Assembly: GCA_023412435.1 (NCBI GenBank) | Contig: JAEYNS010000345.1 | Coordinates: 1-10,411, forward strand | Length of the DNA: 10,411 nt | Source: Actinomycetes bacterium | Lineage (GTDB): Bacteria; Actinomycetota; Actinomycetes; Propionibacteriales; Propionibacteriaceae | Direction of reading: 5' to 3' | Part shown: one piece after another, positions 6,760 through 10,411 of the stretch | How the letters are laid out: each line of letters starts with the position of its first letter | How positions within the stretch are numbered: position 1 is the first letter of the stretch | The notes under the pieces: generated by a model | What the model was told of the DNA's origin: nothing | The model's input: only the letters and a program-made list of their open reading frames with translations | Databases searched by the model: none | Position numbers and translations under genes: made by a program

Positions 6760-6842
6760 GGCCCCCCTGCCTTGTCAGCGCCGCTTGAGGCGCAGTCTGC
6801 ATCGTGAACGAGGTGGACGCCGTGAGCGAGCCCCGCTTCTTG

Positions 6843-6863
6843 CACTGACCAGGTGTGTCAGTG
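6843..6863 (-). terminator. Hairpin at tRNA 3' end
   Basis: Seven-bp perfect arms CACTGAC (6857-6863 on the minus strand) and GTCAGTG (6843-6849) enclose a 7-base loop. The first arm begins inside the encoded CCA of the tRNA. The hairpin could stop transcription or guide 3' processing. It is not followed by a T tract, so an intrinsic terminator of the standard kind is not certain. Confidence 0.4.
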
Positions 6864-6937
6864 GCGACCCCAGCAAGATTCGAACTTGCGACACAAGGTT
6901 TAGGAAACCTCTGCTCTATCCCCTGAGCTATGGGGCC
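6862..6937 (-). tRNA. tRNA-Arg (anticodon CCU)
   Basis: The minus strand folds into a complete cloverleaf of 76 bases. The 7-bp acceptor stem is GGCCCCA with TGGGGTC (one G-U pair), the D arm GCTC/GAGC, the anticodon stem GAGGT/ACCTT, the loop TTCCTAA with anticodon CCT, the variable loop GTGTC, and the T arm GCAAG/CTTGC around TTCGAAT. The discriminator is G73 and the 3' CCA is encoded. It reads the arginine codon AGG, a minor codon in high-GC genomes that is nonetheless used here. A minus-strand reading frame across the gene is the familiar spurious tRNA translation. Confidence 0.97.
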
Positions 6938-6962
6938 CGACCCCCGCGCGGGGGCCTGGACA

Positions 6963-6968
6963 AGCCTA
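6963..6968 (-). promoter_or_regulatory. Possible tRNA-Arg -10 box
   Basis: TAGGCT on the minus strand, a TANNNT match, lies 25 bases upstream of the tRNA 5' end. Transcription would start near 6956. The short leader would contain the perfect palindrome CCCCCGCGCGGGGG (6941-6954). No convincing -35 hexamer is seen. Confidence 0.35.
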
Positions 6969-7064
6969 CCGTGCTGGCAGCCTGCCTGATCGCCCCGGCG
7001 CCTCCCGGCCACCTCTACGATGCAGGCCCTTCGCCGGCGCTGCCGCCGCGGTGGGCGGGACGCA

Positions 7065-7076
7065 GTTTTCGAAAAC
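7065..7076. repeat. 12-bp perfect palindrome GTTTTCGAAAAC
   Basis: GTTTTCGAAAAC reads the same on both strands. It is AT-rich in a very GC-rich setting, so a chance origin is less likely than usual. A protein-binding site is possible. It does not match the actinobacterial LexA box or the ParB parS consensus as I know them. Confidence 0.45.
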
Positions 7077-7088
7077 CGCGGGAACTGC

Positions 7089-7131
7089 TGATGGTCGTGG
7101 TGGGCAAAGCCGCCCATGGTCCACGACATCA
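7089..7131. repeat. Long imperfect hairpin
   Basis: The outer arms 7089-7100 and 7121-7131 pair over 11 bp with one bulged G. The inner arms TGGGC (7101-7105) and GCCCA (7112-7116) add 5 bp around a 6-base loop, with four unpaired bases on one side. The element lies in the gene-free region and could be part of a structured RNA on either strand. Confidence 0.45.
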
Positions 7132-7332
7132 ACCCGACTCATTGTCCAGTCGTTCAGCAATGCCAGCCCTATACGTTGGAGGAGCTACCTGGCGCGGCGA
7201 GGCCGCTAACCAGCGTCCTGCGCTCAAATTGGCCGGTCACCCGGACGGAGGACGCCGCAGGCGTGGTGATGTCGGCTCACTCGGTGCGGGCACGCGTCCG
7301 GGGACGAAGGGCCCGGTCAGCCTCGACTACCC

Positions 7333-7380
7333 GAGAAAGAGAGAAGTTCCTGCCCGGGGGGATGGGGCAGGAACCTCGCC
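7333..7380 (-). ncRNA. Candidate small RNA with C6-loop hairpin
   Basis: Directly downstream of a strong minus-strand promoter, the predicted transcript begins near 7379. Within about six bases it forms a perfect 10-bp stem, GTTCCTGCCC (7365-7374) with GGGCAGGAAC (7346-7355). The nine-base loop reads CATCCCCCC and so exposes six cytosines in a row. It is followed by a pyrimidine-only, U-rich stretch (7333-7345) that could end a transcript of about 45 bases. If transcription continues, two weaker hairpins follow, the second with CCC and CCCC runs in or beside its loop. A C-rich loop is the hallmark of the actinobacterial 6C RNA, but that family has two C6 loops and only one is clear here. Alternatively the hairpin is a terminator for transcription from the thioredoxin side. 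Confidence 0.45.
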
Positions 7381-7384
7381 AATG

Positions 7385-7436
7385 AGTATGGCATGAAACG
7401 CATCAACTGTCACATGGTTTCCACGGACTTTTTTTT
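7385..7436 (-). promoter_or_regulatory. Near-consensus promoter with UP-like A tract
   Basis: On the minus strand GTGACA (7408-7413) and CATACT (7385-7390) match the sigma-70/A consensus hexamers at five of six positions each, with the ideal 17-bp spacer (7391-7407). An A8 tract (7429-7436) falls at about -50 to -57, where the distal UP subsite lies. This is the strongest promoter seen in the window and it faces a stretch with no protein gene. Confidence 0.55.
7409..7436 (+). terminator. Possible plus-strand intrinsic terminator
   Basis: On the plus strand a stem with 8 pairs, one bulge and one mismatch (7409-7428, loop TTT) is followed at once by eight Ts (7429-7436). That is the form of an intrinsic terminator. 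It overlaps the minus-strand promoter described above, so the T run may instead be the promoter's A tract. No plus-strand gene ends here; a plus-strand transcript would have to be non-coding. Confidence 0.3.
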
Positions 7437-7485
7437 CGGCATTCGAGCCGGCTGGAGCCAGGGCCCCCACCCGGGTTGCAGGGCA

Positions 7486-7502
7486 GGCACAGCGGGTGTG
7501 CC
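7486..7502 (-). terminator. Hairpin after the thioredoxin stop
   Basis: Six-bp arms GGCACA and TGTGCC enclose a 5-base loop and begin six bases after the thioredoxin stop codon. The stem could slow decay or help end the transcript. The bases after it are mixed and hold no U tract. Confidence 0.35.
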
Positions 7503-7507
7503 GGGGG

Positions 7508-7870
7508 TCACTGGCCGGAGGCCGCGACCTCCGCCTTGAGCTCCTCGAGATCGAGCGCCTTGACCTGATCGATCACGCTCTCGAGCTGGTGGGCGTTCAG
7601 CATGCCGGACTCGCGGAAGACGAGGTACCCGCCCCGGAAGGCCATGATGGTCGGGATCGACTGGATCTCGAGCGCACCCGCCAGATCACGCTGGTCGTCG
7701 GTGTCCACCTTGCCGAACACGACGTCAGGGTGCTGTTCGGAGGCAGCCTCGAAGGTGGGTCCGAACATCCGGCAGGGGCCGCACCAGGCAGCCCAGAAGT
7801 CGACGAAGACGACGTCGTTGTTCTCGACCGTGGGTCCGAAGGACTCGCGGTTCAGCGCAACGGTGGCCAT
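7508..7870 (-). CDS. trxA: Thioredoxin
   Basis: This 120-residue thioredoxin-fold protein reduces disulfides in cytoplasmic proteins using electrons from thioredoxin reductase. The redox motif WCGPC is at 29-33, the buried Asp24 in FVDFWAAWC matches the classical residue, and the cis-proline is Pro73 in SIPT (71-74). The segment FGPTFEAASEQHPDVVFGKVDTDD and a C-terminal extension of about 12 residues mark a distinct actinobacterial thioredoxin subgroup rather than the shortest TrxA type, so the paralogue number is uncertain. The ATG at 7870 has GAGAGGA a few bases upstream. The gene follows ideR on the same strand after 57 bp with no hairpin between, so joint transcription is likely. That would link a redox protein to iron-responsive control, which is inference. 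Confidence 0.95.
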   Translation of the reverse strand: MATVALNRESFGPTVENNDVVFVDFWAAWCGPCRMFGPTFEAASEQHPDVVFGKVDTDDQRDLAGALEIQSIPTIMAFRGGYLVFRESGMLNAHQLESVIDQVKALDLEELKAEVAASGQ

Positions 7871-7927
7871 GGGGTTCCTCTCATCGGTTACACCCCCGAC
7901 AACGCCTCCGCGGATGGTGATATTCCG

Positions 7928-8617
7928 TCAGCTGGTGGCCACGAAGATGTGCTCGGCGAGGGCGGACGGCAGCACGCACCGTCCCTGCGCGGTCAGAATC
8001 ACCTGCGAACCCAGCAGCTCCGCCTGGATCGGCACCCCGGGACGAACCCCCGCCTCACCCATCCGCTTCAGCGCGGCGAGGGCGGCCTGGACCGCCTCGC
8101 TGAGCCGGCGGATCACGACGGTGTGGGATCGCAGCCCGTCGTGCAGTCGCTGGCTGAGCGGCTCGGCGCCGTCCAGGAACCCCTCCCGGGCGGGTTCGGC
8201 ACCCAGTTCGTCCAGCGCGGGGATCGGATTGCCGTAGGGCGAGACGGTGGGGCCGCCGAGGATCGCCACCAGGCGCCGCTCGACGTCGGTGGAGATGACG
8301 TGCTCCCACCGGCAGGCCTCGTCGTGGACCAGGTCCCACTCCAGGCCGATCACGTCGGTGAGCAGCCGTTCGGCCAGCCGGTGACGACGCATCACGCGCG
8401 TTGCGAGCTGTTCGCCCAGCGGGGTCAGGACGAGGTGGCGGTCCTCGTGCAGCGTCACCAGGCCGTCACGCTCCATGCGCGCGACCGTCTGCGAGACCGT
8501 CGGACCGCTCTGCTTGAGCCGCTCGGCGATCCGCGCCCGCAGCGGCGGAACGCCCTCTTCACCGAGCTCGTAGATCGTCCGAAGGTACATCTCGGTCGTG
8601 TCGATGAGCTCGCTCAT
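7928..8617 (-). CDS. ideR: DtxR/IdeR-type iron-dependent repressor
   Basis: This 229-residue protein is close to DtxR and IdeR in length and aligns with DtxR almost without gaps through the first 110 residues. It binds Fe(II) (or Mn(II)) as a dimer, then represses iron-uptake and siderophore genes and can activate iron storage. The winged-helix DNA-binding domain is 1-73, with SGPTVSQTVARMERDGL (37-53) as the recognition region. All metal ligands are in place with DtxR numbering: His79, Glu83 and His98 for the ancillary site, and Met10, Cys102, Glu105 and His106 for the primary site. Glu174 and Gln177 in the SH3-like C-terminal domain match the ancillary-site residues of DtxR (170 and 173). 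The ATG has GGAGGG upstream, and a TAGTCT -10 box at 8641-8646 gives a 17-base leader. No IdeR box is seen at its own promoter. Confidence 0.96.
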   Translation of the reverse strand: MSELIDTTEMYLRTIYELGEEGVPPLRARIAERLKQSGPTVSQTVARMERDGLVTLHEDRHLVLTPLGEQLATRVMRRHRLAERLLTDVIGLEWDLVHDEACRWEHVISTDVERRLVAILGGPTVSPYGNPIPALDELGAEPAREGFLDGAEPLSQRLHDGLRSHTVVIRRLSEAVQAALAALKRMGEAGVRPGVPIQAELLGSQVILTAQGRCVLPSALAEHIFVATS

Positions 8618-8640
8618 TCACCCTCCATCCAGATGGGGCC

Positions 8641-8650
8641 AGACTATCGT
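8641..8650. promoter_or_regulatory. Overlapping divergent -10 boxes
   Basis: The 34-bp gap between ideR and the acVLRF1 gene holds -10 candidates for both. TAGTCT (minus strand, 8641-8646) suits ideR. On the plus strand GACTAT (8642-8647) or TATCGT (8645-8650) overlaps it. Another plus-strand hexamer, CAGACT (8640-8645), ends six bases before the ATG at 8652. The two polymerases could not occupy this stretch together. Confidence 0.35.
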
Positions 8651-8651
8651 C

Positions 8652-9311
8652 ATGGCGCCCCCCTCCTCAGGCGAACCCCGAACGGTGCGGGTCGACCCGG
8701 ACCGGCTGGCCGGCTGGCTGGAGAGGTTCCAGCAACGGCACGGGCCGATCGCCGCCACTGCCGCCGCCGAGCGGCTGCGCTGCGCGGCTCCCGACGGCGC
8801 CGTGGCCGAGATCCTCCTGCGCTGGGGGCCGCTGCCACGGGAGGTCGACCCGCTGACGGCCGTGACCGACCAGTTCCTCGCCGAGCGAACGGTGGGCGTG
8901 CTCATCGTGCGGCGCAAGGCTCACGCGGTCGGCGTCTTCCGTGGCGCGCACCTCGAGCAGGGGCACCACGCCTCGCACTACGTCCAGGGAAGGACCAAGG
9001 CCGGCGGCTGGTCGCAGCAGCGCTACGCCCGCCGTCGCTCGCACCAGGCCGACCGCGCCTTTGCGGCCGCCGCCGAGGACGTCGAGCGCCTGTTGTTGCC
9101 GTACGCCGCCGAGCTGGAGGCCGTAGTGCTGGGCGGGGACGGGACGGCCGCCCGGGGGGTGCTGGGCGACCCCGCCTTCGACCGGCTCCACGAGCTGGCG
9201 GCGGTGACCCGTCACCCTGTCTACCCCGTCGCCGACCCGAACCGTTCGGTGCTCGAGGGCTTCGCCGCGATCTATCGCGCCGTGCCGATCCAGCTCAACG
9301 ACCTCGCCTGA
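8652..9311 (+). CDS. acVLRF1-type peptidyl-tRNA hydrolase
   Basis: This 219-residue protein matches the actinobacterial branch of the VLRF1 family, relatives of the release-factor domain of eukaryotic Vms1/ANKZF1. These proteins cleave nascent chains from tRNA on stalled or split large ribosomal subunits. The family signature KAGGWSQQRYARRR (116-129) carries the Gly-rich loop and glutamines thought to act like the catalytic Gln of Vms1 and eRF1. The N-terminal VDPDRLAGWLERFQQRHG (14-31) and the RHPVYPV...SVLEGFAAIY stretch (187-208) are also typical. Identification rests on recall of the family, not a search. The ATG at 8652 was chosen for length; GTG at 8685 (residue 12) is a possible alternative, since no clear ribosome-binding site precedes the ATG. 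The gene diverges from ideR over 34 bp and converges with the next gene over 18 bp. Confidence 0.85.
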   Translation: MAPPSSGEPRTVRVDPDRLAGWLERFQQRHGPIAATAAAERLRCAAPDGAVAEILLRWGPLPREVDPLTAVTDQFLAERTVGVLIVRRKAHAVGVFRGAHLEQGHHASHYVQGRTKAGGWSQQRYARRRSHQADRAFAAAAEDVERLLLPYAAELEAVVLGGDGTAARGVLGDPAFDRLHELAAVTRHPVYPVADPNRSVLEGFAAIYRAVPIQLNDLA

Positions 9312-9329
9312 ACCCTGTCCCCCAGCGTC

Positions 9330-9584
9330 TCATCGCCGGACGAAGACCACGACGCCCGCGAGCAGGGCGAGGGCACCCGCGCCGACGAGCATCAGGATCG
9401 TCCTGGTCTCATCCAGCGGCACATCGGGGGCATCGTCCGGTTCCTCGTCGGCACCGGTGGTGGAGGTCGCCGACGGCGTCGGGGTGGGAGTGGTGGTCTC
9501 GGCGTGGGCAAGGTTCACCGGCCCCAGCAGTACGGCGGCCAACACACCCACCAGCGCCAGCGTCCGACGCGCCCACAACCCCAT
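9330..9584 (-). CDS. Small exported protein with C-terminal anchor
   Basis: This 84-residue protein has a signal peptide (1-28: WARRT, a hydrophobic core and AHA before the likely cut after residue 28). A short Thr/Pro/Ser-rich and then acidic linker (30-60) follows, then a second hydrophobic segment (62-82) and a terminal RR. After signal cleavage about 30 residues would lie outside the membrane, held by the C-terminal segment. There is no LPXTG sortase motif. I do not recognise a family; such linkers are common in small actinobacterial envelope proteins. The ATG at 9584 is supported by a TAGACT -10 box ending six bases upstream and by the position of the signal peptide. It converges with the acVLRF1 gene 18 bp away and lies 56 bp downstream of the 31-residue peptide gene. 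Confidence 0.72.
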   Translation of the reverse strand: MGLWARRTLALVGVLAAVLLGPVNLAHAETTTPTPTPSATSTTGADEEPDDAPDVPLDETRTILMLVGAGALALLAGVVVFVRR

Positions 9585-9590
9585 GGGCGG

Positions 9591-9596
9591 AGTCTA
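9591..9596 (-). promoter_or_regulatory. -10 box, leaderless exported-protein gene
   Basis: TAGACT on the minus strand is followed by CCGCCC and then the ATG at 9584. The intervening bases have no purine run, so leaderless initiation is the simplest reading. Confidence 0.5.
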
Positions 9597-9640
9597 TTGC
9601 CCCGGCCGATCCCCGGGCCTACTCGACCCACCGGCACCGG

Positions 9641-9736
9641 TCACAGGTCCGGGGCCACCAGCGCCCCCCAGACCACGAGCACGATCATCACCAGCAGGGC
9701 GCCGGTGACGATCAGGCGGCGGGTGCGTGGGTTCAC
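9641..9736 (-). CDS. 31-residue single-span membrane peptide
   Basis: A 32-codon frame starts with GTG at 9736 and ends with TGA at 9641. It encodes a positive N-terminus (NPRTRR), a hydrophobic segment (about 8-28, with LLVMIVLVVWGALV) and a short acidic tail (PDL). The positive-inside rule predicts an N-in single-span membrane peptide. Third codon positions are almost all G or C, as in the neighbouring genes. A TAGATT -10 box ends six bases before the GTG, and GGAGCC in the gap may also help ribosome binding. Similar tiny proteins beginning with an Arg-rich stretch occur in other actinobacteria, often near cytochrome c maturation genes, but I cannot confirm kinship. The length puts it below the usual gene-calling cut-off. 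Confidence 0.6.
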   Translation of the reverse strand: MNPRTRRLIVTGALLVMIVLVVWGALVAPDL

Positions 9737-9742
9737 GGCTCC

Positions 9743-9748
9743 AATCTA
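9743..9748 (-). promoter_or_regulatory. -10 box, leaderless small peptide gene
   Basis: TAGATT on the minus strand, six bases before the GTG at 9736. It lies back to back with the plus-strand -10 box at 9801-9806 of the next gene. Confidence 0.45.
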
Positions 9749-9800
9749 GGCGATCGCGAAGCCGCCCCGCCGGGCCTATCTCGACCCGCCCGCCGCCGGT

Positions 9801-9806
9801 TATCTT
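9801..9806 (+). promoter_or_regulatory. -10 box, leaderless right-edge gene
   Basis: TATCTT is followed by GGCTGC and then the GTG at 9813. No ribosome-binding site is present. It fixes the start of the plus-strand gene at the right edge. Confidence 0.45.
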
Positions 9807-9812
9807 GGCTGC

Positions 9813-10411
9813 GTGGGGTCGCTATGGCTGGCTGCAGTAGCCGTCGAGGAGGTGCGCGCCCTGTTCGGAGCGTCCGAACCGGAGGCCGCGGCCCTGCGTG
9901 CGCTGGCCGCCGAACGGTTCGGCCCGCACCGCGATCCGGCCCCCGGCCTGCTGGGCAAGCTGGGTCCGGTGTTCCGGCGTGCCCCCGACGCCCCGGTGAT
10001 CCGTCCCGACACCCCGGTACGTGAGGACTGTGACCGCCTGCTTGCCGGCCGGCACGTCCCGCCGCACCGGCTGGCAGCCAGCTGGCGGCTGCTGCAGGTC
10101 TGGGTCGAGGCAAGGTCCTGGTCGACCCACACCTGCGAGGTGGACGAGCACGCGCTCAACGCGATCGAGTTCGACCTGGCCAGGGCCGGGGTCCCGGCCC
10201 GTGACAGCGTCCGGGGGCTGCTGGTGCGCGACCTCGAGACCGGCCTGTTCCCGGCCCCCGGGATGGCGGCCGGCTACAGCTCCGGTGCGCAGGTGGCCGA
10301 GGCGGCGGCAGCCTGGACAGCAGTACTGGCCGCCCTCGAACCGGCCACCGCGGCCTCGATCGGTGACCTGGTGGGCTGGCTTGACGGCTTCGGCGACTGG
10401 ACGGCCGCGGG
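9813..10411 (+). CDS. Unidentified protein, cut by right edge
   Basis: An uninterrupted frame runs from GTG at 9813 to the window end (199 whole codons). Third codon positions are strongly G/C-biased, and the other frames of this stretch lack that pattern, so it is coding. The product is soluble and Ala/Arg/Leu-rich. It opens with GSLWLAAVAVEEVRALFGA (2-20), has a variable 25-75 region, then a more conserved-looking core with SWRLLQVWVEARSWSTHTCEVDE (90-112; two cysteines in the whole fragment, Cys73 and Cys108) and an aromatic, acidic end GDLVGWLDGFGDW. No enzyme or binding motif is recognised. The opening and spacing vaguely resemble small uncharacterised actinobacterial proteins such as DUF7691, but this is weak. 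It diverges from the 31-residue peptide gene over 76 bp. Confidence 0.75.
   Translation, partial: MGSLWLAAVAVEEVRALFGASEPEAAALRALAAERFGPHRDPAPGLLGKLGPVFRRAPDAPVIRPDTPVREDCDRLLAGRHVPPHRLAASWRLLQVWVEARSWSTHTCEVDEHALNAIEFDLARAGVPARDSVRGLLVRDLETGLFPAPGMAAGYSSGAQVAEAAAAWTAVLAALEPATAASIGDLVGWLDGFGDWTAA

Larger units (their letters stand above)
6938..7507. other. Gene-free region rich in inverted repeats
   Basis: About 570 bp without a convincing protein gene; the frames that cross it lack homology, start signals or sensible composition. From left to right it holds a CCCCCGCGCGGGGG palindrome (6941-6954), the probable tRNA promoter, a 12-bp palindrome GTTTTCGAAAAC (7065-7076), a long imperfect hairpin (7089-7131), a strong minus-strand promoter with a C-loop hairpin (7333-7413), an eight-T tract (7429-7436) and a hairpin at the thioredoxin stop (7486-7502). 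Its base composition is less GC-rich than the flanking genes. It may carry one or more small RNAs. Confidence 0.6.

Noticed and set aside
6749..6801. 17-codon upstream frame (MQTAPQ...) overlapping the start of the small membrane protein gene
   Set aside because: No ribosome-binding site or promoter supports it, and its overlap with the gene start can arise by chance.
6749..7132. Minus-strand reading frame of 127 codons across the tRNA
   Set aside because: It includes the well-known false peptide PIAQGIEQRF-type translation of a tRNA gene. The cloverleaf explains the sequence fully.
5960..7396. Plus-strand frame of 478 codons
   Set aside because: It overlaps the zinc-ribbon gene in the wrong frame and crosses the tRNA; no homology-like segment in its tail at 6940-7396.
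6862..7507. Attachment site or island next to the tRNA
   Set aside because: No integrase gene is present and I found no second copy of the tRNA 3' end in the window.
6938..7507. RNase P RNA, tmRNA or SRP RNA
   Set aside because: The conserved core sequences I know for these RNAs (for example GAGGAAAGTCC of RNase P RNA) were not found on either strand.
8618..8651. IdeR box controlling ideR or acVLRF1
   Set aside because: No match to the TTAGGTTAGNCTAACCTAA-type palindrome in the gap.
7496..10024. Plus-strand frame of 842 codons
   Set aside because: It is antisense to thioredoxin, IdeR and the small genes and runs through acVLRF1 in another frame. Its product is an Arg/Gly/Pro-rich shadow typical of high-GC DNA.

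Overview
The window looks like chromosomal DNA from a high-GC actinobacterium. The third codon positions of the real genes are almost all G or C, and several genes belong to characteristically actinobacterial families: a DtxR/IdeR repressor, an acVLRF1-type peptidyl-tRNA hydrolase and a C-terminally extended thioredoxin. Many starts are GTG. At least six genes have a TANNNT -10 box ending 6-7 nt before the start codon, the layout expected of leaderless mRNAs. Genus cannot be fixed from the sequence alone. No transposase, integrase, phage gene or CRISPR array was seen.

Left part (1-4291, all minus strand): an amino-acid permease of the APC family, a gamma-glutamyltransferase-like Ntn hydrolase, a Nif3-family metalloprotein and the first 39 codons of a lipoprotein. 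They run in one direction, but three of the four have their own leaderless-type promoter, so they are probably not one simple operon. The gap upstream of the hydrolase gene carries two AACCGGTT palindromes placed symmetrically around a third palindrome. A permease beside an extracellular-type amide hydrolase suggests use of amides or peptides, but this is inference.

Middle (4292-6357, plus strand): a 240-bp divergent promoter region with a 15-bp tandem direct repeat, then a PadR-type repressor whose stop overlaps the start of a GyrI-like ligand-binding protein (ATGA coupling), then a cysteine-rich zinc-ribbon protein. PadR plus GyrI-like reads as a small-molecule sensing or detoxifying pair.

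6358-7507: a small membrane-anchored protein gene (minus), a complete tRNA-Arg(CCU) with encoded CCA (minus), then about 570 bp without a protein gene. That stretch is full of inverted repeats. It also holds a near-consensus minus-strand promoter (GTGACA-17 bp-CATACT, with an A8 tract where a distal UP element would lie) directly in front of a 10-bp hairpin with a six-cytosine loop and a pyrimidine/U-rich tail. This is the best candidate for an unannotated small RNA.

Right part (7508-10411): thioredoxin and IdeR (minus, probably co-transcribed as ideR-trx), a divergent acVLRF1 ribosome-rescue hydrolase, a small secreted/anchored protein, a 31-codon single-membrane-span peptide, and an unidentified plus-strand gene that runs off the right edge.
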